From contig PLSJ01000075.1 of assembly GCA_003165115.1 (NCBI GenBank), forward strand, positions 1-16,908: 16,908 bases of DNA. Reading direction: 5' to 3'. Shown piece by piece: positions 1 through 6,111 of this stretch (within the stretch, counting starts at the first letter, position 1; each line of letters begins with the position of its first letter). Made by a program: the position numbers and the translations under genes. This DNA comes from Syntrophaceae bacterium. Lineage in GTDB: Bacteria > Desulfobacterota > Syntrophorhabdia > Syntrophorhabdales > WCHB1-27. A model generated the notes under the pieces. It was not told where the DNA came from. It worked only from the letters and a program-made list of their open reading frames with translations, and did not search any database.

Positions 1-157
1 TGTAGCCGACGAGACCGAATCCGTGGTACAACAGACTTGTGGACATACTTCCCCTCCAGTAAGAGATGCTTGGTCGCTCTCTTTATGGAGTCGTATGTCC
101 ACCTTCTTTTTCAAGGGCAAAGTATCCTTCGAGCGGATGAACCTTAAATTCCTTTCA

Positions 158-203
158 GCTGGCTCATGCGAGCCGTGCGAAACCCGACCGCTCATGAGCC
201 AGC
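158..203. repeat. 11-bp inverted repeat in the left-end gene-free stretch
   Basis: Two perfect 11-base arms, GCTGGCTCATG at 158-168 and CATGAGCCAGC at 193-203, enclose a 24-base loop. The hairpin lies in a 358-base stretch (1-358) where I see no convincing gene on either strand. A second small hairpin (CCCTC at 300-304, GAGGG at 310-314) sits about 45 bases before the next gene. Function is unknown. It could be a terminator remnant, part of a structured RNA or a mobile-element end; no T-run follows it. Confidence 0.5.
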
Positions 204-358
204 ATTGCATTGGCCCATAATGAAAGAAGATTGTCTTGACATGCTTAGCTTCGTATCCTTTCTCCTACGCCAAGTTGATAAGGCGGTGTATTACAAAAGC
301 CCTCTATAAGAGGGTGTTGCAGCCGAGCACAAGCGTGTCACGTATGGGATCGTGAAGA

Positions 359-736
359 ATGAGCATTTTGAGAGACCCAAATGATCTTCCTGAGAAAATA
401 CGGGTTCATGTCTCAAGCGACATTGCGGGAAGTTTCGTAGCTGCCTTCAAGACTTCATATAAACCGAATGCAACGATTCCCATTTTATGGATAGTCATCC
501 ACAAGAATGGGCTTCTGTTCTGTAGTAGTCATCGAACGCGGGGGGTTTACAAGCGCATAAACCGTTCCGAGGTAGATTCTATTAAACTGACGAAGGGACA
601 GCATTTTGGCCTGTACAGCCTGGCTGTGGTCTTCAGGGCGTTGGACGAGGCCGATCTGGTTGTGTCACTGCCCTCAGAGATTGATTTCAGCGAAATTCGA
701 GGCATCTTGACAAACCTCCATTATCAAATCTTATAG
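359..736 (+). CDS. Small hypothetical protein, possibly PH-like fold
   Basis: This gene encodes 125 residues with no signal peptide or membrane segment, so it is probably cytoplasmic. I do not recognise a named family with certainty. From about residue 43 the pattern of short beta-strands (ILWIVIHKNGLLF, then RINRSEVDSIKL, then LAVVFRALDEADLVV) followed by a C-terminal helix (EIRGILTNLHYQ) resembles bacterial PH-like domains of the YokE type. These usually start with a strand-loop-strand reporting 'leaves a visible product, set by a switch residue' and end in one helix. That assignment is inference from pattern only. The ribosome binding site is weak (GTGAAG just before the ATG). The gene stands alone between two gene-free stretches and its base composition is more AT-rich than the operons to the right, which could mean recent acquisition. 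Confidence 0.6.
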   Translation: MSILRDPNDLPEKIRVHVSSDIAGSFVAAFKTSYKPNATIPILWIVIHKNGLLFCSSHRTRGVYKRINRSEVDSIKLTKGQHFGLYSLAVVFRALDEADLVVSLPSEIDFSEIRGILTNLHYQIL

Positions 737-1010
737 ACAGAAGACAAAGAATATCTTGACAAGGTTTGTGGTGTTGTACTACCAGGGGGGAGTCAGTGAC
801 GTAACTAACATGTCTTCCCTTGCCTTCCGCATCGAGGCGCCATCTCCTGGGCATCGGTCACGCTTCCTCTTGCCAAGGAAGGATAGGGACGTCCGCAAAT
901 AGGTAAATACCTCAATAAAAAGCGGCGCTACCTTGTTTCATACATTATGCTAGAATAATGTTCCGAGCCTGTTCTTCTTGCGGTAATCCTTGACACAGAT
1001 TGCCAACTCA
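737..1010. other. Gene-free stretch after the orphan gene
   Basis: No convincing coding region was found on either strand. It contains a TTGACA-like hexamer near 754 without a good -10, and a short inverted repeat, CATTAT (943-948) with ATAATG (955-960). The short open frames here have no plausible ribosome binding sites and overlap each other on both strands. Confidence 0.4.
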
Positions 1011-1172
1011 GCGGCCGGAGAAAATTTTGATGGATTTGTGCGCCGGGCACCGCCAAGCGTCCATGGCGGGGGCGCGAGCCGCAGCATACTACCTGTATGT
1101 GAGGACTCGCGGCGCCTGCGAGAAAGGCGAAAGGCGTGCGACCCGTGTAGCGGGTGCCCCGATCCCGGCCTC
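1011..1172. repeat. Long imperfect palindromic repeat, copy 1
   Basis: Nested inverted repeats point to one long foldback: GGCCGG (1013-1018) with CCGGCC (1165-1170), GGGCACC (1045-1051) with GGTGCCC (1153-1159), and the tip CATAC (1085-1089) with GTATG (1095-1099). The tip and right flank share AGCATACT and TGTATGTGAGGAC exactly with the palindrome at 5963-6105, so the two are members of one dispersed family. Short open frames that cross it in several frames are by-products of its GC-rich symmetry. Confidence 0.7.
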
Positions 1173-1193
1173 CCCCGGCCCGCCCGCGCCCCA

Positions 1194-1222
1194 TTGATTT
1201 TATTGCGCCACCATATTATCAT
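1194..1222 (+). promoter_or_regulatory. Sigma70-like promoter for the small Cys-rich gene
   Basis: TTGATT at 1194-1199 and TATCAT at 1217-1222 are separated by 17 bases. The predicted start point lies near 1229, followed by GAGG at 1242-1245 and the ATG at 1255. The spacing and order fit a short-leader promoter. No expression evidence is available. Confidence 0.5.
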
Positions 1223-1254
1223 AGTGCAACGTCAACACTACGAGGAATAACAAG

Positions 1255-1440
1255 ATGCCTGCTACAGTTACGAAGTGTCCCTTTTCCAAGATTGGATGCA
1301 AAGAGTGCCCCCTTTACCGGGGACGCCATAGCTATATCGTCGCTAAAGAGGGCGACGAGGCCCCTGCCGGCAGAGTGGTCAACAAGGAAGAAGACAACTG
1401 GCAGGAAAAGTTTAAGGAAGCCCTCGGCCGCAAAGCCTAA
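1255..1440 (+). CDS. Small cysteine-rich protein (61 aa), putative metal-binding
   Basis: This gene encodes a 61-residue protein with a compact N-terminal motif: Cys8, Cys15 and Cys18 (C-x6-C-x2-C) followed by LYRGRH with His25. This arrangement could bind zinc or an iron-sulfur cluster; the role is inference. The rest is charged and probably a short helix (EEDNWQEKFKEALGRK). The start is well supported by GAGG eight to nine bases upstream and by a promoter-like pair at 1194-1222. I recall similar short 'CPFSKIGCKECPLYRGRH' proteins from deltaproteobacteria but cannot name a characterised family. The gene converges with tldD, leaving only eight bases between the stop codons, so the two may share transcription termination or overlap at their 3' ends. 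Confidence 0.65.
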   Translation: MPATVTKCPFSKIGCKECPLYRGRHSYIVAKEGDEAPAGRVVNKEEDNWQEKFKEALGRKA

Positions 1441-1448
1441 GAGAAAGG

Positions 1449-2828
1449 CTATGCGCCCTTCCCTCCGACAATAATCTCCGGCATTCTCAGCGTCGGCTGA
1501 GCGTCCGCCACGGGTACGCCCTGGCCGTCCTTGCCGCAGGTGCCGATGCCGAAGCCCAGGTCTTTGCCTACCATATCGATGTCCATCAATGCCTTGGGGC
1601 CGTTGCCCATCATGGTGGCGTTCCTCACCATCGGCCCGACTTGCCCCTTTTCGATCAGGTAGCCCTCCTGTATCTCGAAAACGAAATCGCCGCGTACCGT
1701 ATCCACCTGGCCTCCTCCCATCTTCCTGACCAGGAGTCCGCTGTCGACGGACGCGATGATCGCCTCCGGGTCATGGGTGCCGGGGAGGATCAGGGTGTTG
1801 CTCATGCGCGGGATGGGTTTGTATCGGAAGGACTCGCGCCTGCCGTTCGCCGTGGACGGCATACCGTATTTCATTGCGTGGAAGCGGTCGTAAAGGTAGT
1901 TTTTCAGCACGCCCCCTTCCACGAGCACGGTCTTTTGTGCGACCGTCCCTTCGTCATCGTAGGCATAGGTGCCTCTCCGATGCGGGAGCGTCTTGTCGTC
2001 GACGATGCTGACGAGGGGGCTCGCGATCGTTTGGCCGAGCATCCCCTTGTAACAGGAGAGCCCTTCCATGGCAAGGTCGGCCTCCAGTCCGTGGCCGATG
2101 GCCTCGTGTATCATGGTGCCCCCCGCCTCCGACGCGAGGACTACCGTCTTTGTGCCCATAGGCGCTTCCATCGCGCCGAGCAGCCCGGACAGCCTCTCCA
2201 CGGTCGCCCTGACGAACGTCTCTATCCGCTCGCCGGTAAAAAACTCGAAGCCGCAAAACCCGCCGATCGCCTCGTACGCGGTTTGCAGGACCCCCGCCTC
2301 TTCGCCCACGATAAGGAGGCTCAGCACGAGCTGGGTCCGTTCGTCCTCCACCCTGGTCCCGTCGCTCGCGGCAATCCTGACGCGCTGGCTCGCATCGCGA
2401 TAGACCACCTTCACCTGCGTGATCCTCCGCTCCATCTTCCTGGCGGCCTGGGAAATGGAGCGGAGGAGATCGAGCTTCTCGCGTATCGCCACATCCCCCG
2501 GCTGGACCGTGATGACAAAGGGGTAGGCTGCTGCCTGGAGACGCCCCTCCCGCACCGCGCCGGGAGCGCCTTCGCCGGCCGTGTTGCGGACGAGCTCTTT
2601 CGCGAGATCGACCAGATGGCCCTCTTCCCGGGAGTTGGTGGAGGCGAAAAATGTCTGCCAGGGCCGTATGACCCTCAGGCCCACGCCGCTGTCCACGCCT
2701 TTTTCCAGCTTCTCTATCTTCTCCGATTCGAGCAGGATCTGTGTGGACGCCGTCTCTTCCTCGAACGTCTCCGCGTAAAGCACGTCCCCGGTCGCAAGGG
2801 CCGCGAGTACCTTCGTCTCATCAAACAT
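1449..2828 (-). CDS. tldD: TldD-family metalloprotease
   Basis: TldD is the catalytic half of the TldD/TldE (PmbA) protease, a cytoplasmic heterodimer that degrades unfolded peptides and trims leader peptides of modified peptides such as microcin B17. The zinc motif HEAIGH is at residues 241-246, followed by GLEAD. Near the C-terminus the conserved GTCGKDGQGVP segment carries Cys431, the expected third metal-site residue in this family. The length of 459 residues is typical. The start is supported by GGGAGGCAGGAA just before the ATG. The ATG overlaps the stop of the upstream small gene by eight bases, so translation is probably coupled. No TldE partner is encoded in the window. It is the last gene of the tsaD operon, and its natural peptide substrate here is unknown. 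Confidence 0.92.
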   Translation of the reverse strand: MFDETKVLAALATGDVLYAETFEEETASTQILLESEKIEKLEKGVDSGVGLRVIRPWQTFFASTNSREEGHLVDLAKELVRNTAGEGAPGAVREGRLQAAAYPFVITVQPGDVAIREKLDLLRSISQAARKMERRITQVKVVYRDASQRVRIAASDGTRVEDERTQLVLSLLIVGEEAGVLQTAYEAIGGFCGFEFFTGERIETFVRATVERLSGLLGAMEAPMGTKTVVLASEAGGTMIHEAIGHGLEADLAMEGLSCYKGMLGQTIASPLVSIVDDKTLPHRRGTYAYDDEGTVAQKTVLVEGGVLKNYLYDRFHAMKYGMPSTANGRRESFRYKPIPRMSNTLILPGTHDPEAIIASVDSGLLVRKMGGGQVDTVRGDFVFEIQEGYLIEKGQVGPMVRNATMMGNGPKALMDIDMVGKDLGFGIGTCGKDGQGVPVADAQPTLRMPEIIVGGKGA

Positions 2829-3039
2829 TTCCTGCCTCCCTGAATAGGATGCCGAACCTCCGCATGTCCGCCATTATCGACGCGACCACCTCGTGCGCCT
2901 CGGACGGATAAATGACTTCCACCTCGCCGGTCCTCCCGTCGAGCACCGTCAGCAGCGCCACATCTTCGTAAGACTCGAGGATCGCCTTGAAAAAGCCGAT
3001 GCCTTCCCTGTTCATTATAAGCTTTCTAATCGTCTCCAT
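2821..3039 (-). CDS. DUF4911-like small protein (72 aa)
   Basis: This gene encodes 72 residues without a signal peptide or membrane segment. The pattern FFKAILESYEDVALLTVLDGRTGEVEVIYPSEAHEVVASIMADM resembles the short DUF4911 family, in which a helix (fk.ileaYe.la) is followed by two strands and a C-terminal helix. The family has no established function that I know of, and the assignment comes from memory of the pattern. The preferred start at 3039 has an AAGGAAAGG-type ribosome binding site; an internal ATG at 3015 has none. The gene overlaps the upstream HgdB-like gene by 14 bases and tldD by eight bases, so it is embedded in a translationally coupled chain. Its conserved position beside tldD makes a functional link possible but unproven. 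Confidence 0.7.
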   Translation of the reverse strand: METIRKLIMNREGIGFFKAILESYEDVALLTVLDGRTGEVEVIYPSEAHEVVASIMADMRRFGILFREAGNV

Positions 3040-4021
3040 CCGCCCTTTCCTTAAGCATCTCGATAAAGGCCTCCAGGCGCAATTTCGTCCTCGTATCGAG
3101 CGGTTTCGGCAGGTCGCCCTCTATCGTGATGACCGGCACGCCCAGGGTCTCTTTGAGTATGATATCTTCCACCACCCGATAGCAGAACGCCTGCACATAG
3201 TGGATCACCCCGCGTATGCCCCTCCGGTCTATCTCCTGCCTTATGTCCGTCAGGCGGGCGAATATGCCGTAGGGGTACGTATAGAGGCGATAGCGCTCTA
3301 TGATGTCGTCGCTGGAAAAGGGCAGGGAAAACTGGCGCTGGACCTCGTTGTAGATCACGTGGCACCCCAACCCCTCGACAAACGCGTAGAGGTCGGGATT
3401 TATGGGCGGCACGCCGACGTATCCCAGGGGTATCCCTCGTATGGGCCCTCTGTGCCGGGCTTCCTCGATGAACCCCTTCGCGGCCTTTCCGTACTGCTCG
3501 TAATCCCCTTCCATGTCGGAGGCGCGGAGCTGCCAGAGGTGGTTCTCCTCACCCGTGACCACCCTGTCCTCCCACGTCATGCGGTCTATCAGCGCGAGGC
3601 TTTCCCGCACCGCGCGCAGGCCCGCGTCGACCGAGGCCAGCATCGTGGGGTCCACGCCGAAGGTATGCATGAGCTTGTCGATCTCCCGGGCAAGACTTTC
3701 CCGCTCCCTGTCGAAGGGAAAGGAGAAGGGGACGATCCGCACCCCCCTGTAGCTCAATATCTCCGCCAGGGCCCTGGTGTTGCTGCAATCGCCCTCCATG
3801 ACGGTAATTACCGTGTCTATGGCAGACTCTCTTACCACGCCGTAAAGGCCCTTTATCCAGTTGCACATGTTCTTCGGGAACCCGTCCTTCTCCGCGCGGG
3901 CCACATAATGGATCGGGTCCGGATGGGTAACGAAGACGTTATTGAGATCGCAGGGTGTCGCCCCCGAGGCGAAGAGGACTTCGACGGGGATGGTGGTGGT
4001 GAAGCCCGCAACCCTGCTCAT
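3026..4021 (-). CDS. 2-hydroxyacyl-CoA dehydratase (HgdB/BcrC-like) family iron-sulfur protein
   Basis: This 331-residue protein belongs to the HgdB/BcrC/BadD superfamily, whose members hold a [4Fe-4S] or double-cubane cluster and use ATP-driven electrons for difficult reductions or dehydrations. Visible hallmarks are MCNWIKG (Cys53), EGDCSNT (Cys79), AFCYRVVED (Cys280) and the closing ITIEGDLP with Asp303. Cys24 and Cys220 are additional cysteines. The three cysteines at 53, 79 and 280 sit where cluster ligands are found in the family. No second subunit and no activator ATPase (HgdC/BcrA type) is adjacent, so the substrate cannot be inferred. The ATG overlaps the rsmA stop by four bases (ATGA) and the gene overlaps the next one by 14 bases. 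It may be a stand-alone paralogue related to the double-cubane cluster proteins rather than a true dehydratase. Confidence 0.82.
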   Translation of the reverse strand: MSRVAGFTTTIPVEVLFASGATPCDLNNVFVTHPDPIHYVARAEKDGFPKNMCNWIKGLYGVVRESAIDTVITVMEGDCSNTRALAEILSYRGVRIVPFSFPFDRERESLAREIDKLMHTFGVDPTMLASVDAGLRAVRESLALIDRMTWEDRVVTGEENHLWQLRASDMEGDYEQYGKAAKGFIEEARHRGPIRGIPLGYVGVPPINPDLYAFVEGLGCHVIYNEVQRQFSLPFSSDDIIERYRLYTYPYGIFARLTDIRQEIDRRGIRGVIHYVQAFCYRVVEDIILKETLGVPVITIEGDLPKPLDTRTKLRLEAFIEMLKERADGDD

Positions 4022-4812
4022 GTCTCCCTCCCGCCACCAAGAAAACCGTACATCTCCACGAAACCTTCCGGCTCTATCTCCTCCGCCCTGATCGTTGCCG
4101 GAAACCCGAGATGCCCGTAAAGCCCGTCGATCTCGTCTTGTCCGTAATAACCGGCAAGGGAATTGCGGAGATACTTCCTTTTATAACGGAAACACCGCTT
4201 GACGAAGGTGATGAGCCCCTGGTCCGGCATCGTCGCGTCGTTGAAGACGACCGAAAGGAATGCGCTGTCGACCTTCGGAGGCGGGATAAAGAGCGCGGGC
4301 CTGATCGAAAGGAGCATCTTCACGGCCGCGTAGAGCTGGAAGACCACGGAAAGGGCGCCGTAGCTCCGGGAGTGGGAGGGACTCACTATCCTCTGCGCGA
4401 CCTCCTTCTGCATGGTCAGGTAGGCCCCTTTTACCCCGGTCTTTTCGAAAAGGAGCTTGAACAATATCTCACCCGTGAGGCAGTACGGAATGTTGCCCAT
4501 GACGATGATTCTCCGGCTTGCGCGGAAATCGGCGAACTTTATGTGCAGCACGTCCGAATAAACGACCGATACGTTCGGAAATTCCCGCTCCAGCCGCCCC
4601 AGGACGTCACGAAAGCGCTCGTCGATCTCTATGGCGTAGACAAGAGCGGCTTTCGCCGCGATGCACCTCGTCAGGTCGCCATGACCCGGCCCTATCTCCA
4701 CGACCACGTCGTCGCTGCCTACGCCCGCCAGCCTTACCATCTTCTCCAGGAGGTTCCTGTCTTTGAGCAGGTGCTGGCCCAGGCTCTTCTTCAGCAAATG
4801 TCGCGGCTCCAT
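4018..4812 (-). CDS. rsmA: 16S rRNA (adenine1518/1519-N6)-dimethyltransferase RsmA
   Basis: RsmA (KsgA) dimethylates two adjacent adenines in the 3' terminal hairpin of 16S rRNA during late 30S assembly, using S-adenosylmethionine. The N-terminus LLKKSLGQHLLKD is the family signature. The SAM-binding motif VEIGPGHGDLT is at about residues 38-48 and the catalytic NIPY (family N-[LI]-P-Y) at 107-110. I chose the ATG at 4812, giving 264 residues, because the KSLGQHLL signature normally sits within the first 15 residues. A longer open frame to 4956 runs antisense-frame through tsaD and adds non-homologous sequence. With this start the gene overlaps tsaD by 22 bases. No clear ribosome binding site is visible, so coupling to tsaD translation is likely. 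Confidence 0.93.
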   Translation of the reverse strand: MEPRHLLKKSLGQHLLKDRNLLEKMVRLAGVGSDDVVVEIGPGHGDLTRCIAAKAALVYAIEIDERFRDVLGRLEREFPNVSVVYSDVLHIKFADFRASRRIIVMGNIPYCLTGEILFKLLFEKTGVKGAYLTMQKEVAQRIVSPSHSRSYGALSVVFQLYAAVKMLLSIRPALFIPPPKVDSAFLSVVFNDATMPDQGLITFVKRCFRYKRKYLRNSLAGYYGQDEIDGLYGHLGFPATIRAEEIEPEGFVEMYGFLGGGRET

Positions 4813-5795
4813 TTCATGCGGGAGAAGACCTTCATGTCCAGGGCCGAAAAAAGGCCGCTGTCGGCGTAGAAGCGCGCGGTCGCCGCAACCATCGCGCCGT
4901 TGTCGGTGCAGAGTCCCGGCGAGGGGATGAAGACGGATATCTCCTCGCTCGCGCAACGCCGGACAAGGAGGTCTCTCAATCTGTTGTTGCTCGCGACCCC
5001 TCCACCCAGGACCACCCGCTTTATTCCCTGGCTTCGGGCCGCCCTCACCGTCTTCGCCGTGAGGACGTCACATGCGGCCTCCTGGAACGATGCGAGTATA
5101 TCACAGCAATTACTCTTACTTATGTTATACTTCTTCACGTAATTTATGAAGGCTGTCTTCAACCCGCTAAAGGAGAAATCGTGGGTGTCGTCGTCCATCA
5201 TCGGCCGCGGTAAAGGAACGGCATCCGCCCTCCCCGCCCGGCTAAGCTCCTCTACGACCCGGCCTCCGGGATAACCAAGGCCCAGGTACTTGGCGACCTT
5301 GTCAAAAGCCTCGCCCGCCGCGTCGTCCCTCGTGCTGCCGAGCATACGGAAGCGGCAGGGCCCCGAAAAAAGGAGAAGCACGCTATGCCCCCCCGACACC
5401 ACCAGGGAGATAAAGGGAAACTCCACCGGCTCCTCGAGAAAGATGCTCATGGCGTGGGCCTCCACGTGGTTGACGCCGACCAGCGGCTTTCCCGAGGACA
5501 GGGCAAGTCCTTTTGCAAAGCAGATCCCCGCGAGCAGCGACCCGATGAGGCCCGGTCCCTGCGTCACCGCGAGCACGTCGACGTCCGCGAGGGACAGACC
5601 CGCTTCCATGAGGGCCTGCCGGTATATCCCGTCGATCAGCTCCGTATGCTTCCTGGACGCGATCTCGGGCACCACCCCGCCGAAAAGGGCGTGAAGCGGC
5701 ACCTGACTCGACACGATGTTCGACAGCACCAGCGTGCCGTCCAACACCGCCACCGACGTGTCGTCACAGGAGGTATCGATGCCCAGAATGATCAT
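4791..5795 (-). CDS. tsaD: tRNA N6-adenosine threonylcarbamoyltransferase TsaD
   Basis: TsaD transfers the threonylcarbamoyl group to adenosine 37 of ANN-decoding tRNAs, working with TsaB, TsaE and TsaC. The protein has 334 residues, the normal length. It begins MIILGIDTSCDDTS, the ASKHA nucleotide-binding start of the family. The metal motif HVEAH is at 110-114, SGGH at about 134-137, and the second metal motif CTDNGAM includes Asp298. The ribosome binding site is an AAGGAA stretch about 12 bases before the ATG, which is somewhat far. This is the first gene of the minus-strand operon and its upstream spacer holds repeats rather than an obvious promoter. The other t6A genes are not in the window. 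Confidence 0.95.
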   Translation of the reverse strand: MIILGIDTSCDDTSVAVLDGTLVLSNIVSSQVPLHALFGGVVPEIASRKHTELIDGIYRQALMEAGLSLADVDVLAVTQGPGLIGSLLAGICFAKGLALSSGKPLVGVNHVEAHAMSIFLEEPVEFPFISLVVSGGHSVLLLFSGPCRFRMLGSTRDDAAGEAFDKVAKYLGLGYPGGRVVEELSRAGRADAVPLPRPMMDDDTHDFSFSGLKTAFINYVKKYNISKSNCCDILASFQEAACDVLTAKTVRAARSQGIKRVVLGGGVASNNRLRDLLVRRCASEEISVFIPSPGLCTDNGAMVAATARFYADSGLFSALDMKVFSRMKWSRDIC

Positions 5796-5839
5796 GGAGA
5801 TTCAAATTCCTTAAGTTAAAGAACCCACCCTCACCCTTG

Positions 5840-5862
5840 CCCTCTCCCTCAAAGGGAGAGGG
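5840..5862. repeat. Short perfect hairpin repeat
   Basis: CCCTCTCCCT (5840-5849) pairs perfectly with AGGGAGAGGG (5853-5862) around a CAA loop. The surrounding CCCACCCTCACCCTTGCCC context resembles short REP-like elements that I recall as scattered through many bacterial genomes. It lies just upstream of tsaD and has no T-run, so a terminator role is unlikely. Confidence 0.55.
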
Positions 5863-5887
5863 GAGATCAGGGAGTGACCAAGGCTGG

Positions 5888-5921
5888 ATTCCGGGCGGCC
5901 CGGAGGGCACCCGCCCGGAAT
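5888..5921. repeat. 11-bp stem hairpin repeat
   Basis: ATTCCGGGCGG (5888-5898) is the exact reverse complement of CCGCCCGGAAT (5911-5921), with a 12-base loop. It resembles REP-like elements with 'CGGAATGACGG' flanks. It is the second of three foldback elements packed into the 316-base spacer between tsaD and the PpiD-like gene (5796-6111), which holds no gene. Confidence 0.6.
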
Positions 5922-5962
5922 GACGGAAAAGGCGGGAAATTCATTTTCCTCATGACCACCCA

Positions 5963-6105
5963 GCCGGCATAGCGGCCGAGACGATTTTTGATGCAGAGCG
6001 CGAAGCCGGGACGCGTCTGGGCCGGAGCATACTTTTGTATGTGAGGACCCGGACGCGTCCCGGCGACAAAGCTATGCGCAAAAAGCGCCCGGCCCCTATG
6101 CCGGC
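5963..6105. repeat. Long palindromic repeat, copy 2
   Basis: This is a foldback of about 143 bases. The outer arms GCCGGCATAG (5963-5972) and CTATGCCGGC (6096-6105) match perfectly. The inner arms at 6005-6017 and 6052-6064 match over 13 bases around CCGGGACGCGTC. The tip is CATAC (6028-6032), a TTTT loop and GTATG (6037-6041). It ends six bases before the stop codon of the PpiD-like gene, so it may also stop or stabilise that transcript. The core is shared with the element at 1011-1172. Confidence 0.75.
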
Positions 6106-6111
6106 GTCCCG

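Noticed and set aside
23..220. 65-codon open frame at the left end
   Set aside because: It crosses the 158-203 inverted repeat, has no ribosome binding site and no recognisable domain.
928..1250. Several overlapping open frames on both strands across 928-1250
   Set aside because: They are created by the symmetric GC-rich palindrome; their translations are Arg, Pro and Gly rich and lack start signals.
1641..2843. 400-codon open frame on the plus strand opposite tldD
   Set aside because: It is antisense to a well-supported tldD with an intact HEAIGH motif. The translation is rich in His, Arg and Asp in the way GC-rich antisense frames are, and shows no domain pattern.
2987..4120. 377-codon plus-strand open frame opposite the HgdB-like gene
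   Set aside because: It is a shadow of the minus-strand gene, which has family motifs, coupled starts and operon context; this frame has none.
4813..4956. N-terminal extension of RsmA by 48 residues
   Set aside because: It overlaps tsaD almost fully, is Arg-rich and lacks homology to the family, whose KSLGQHLL motif belongs near the N-terminus.
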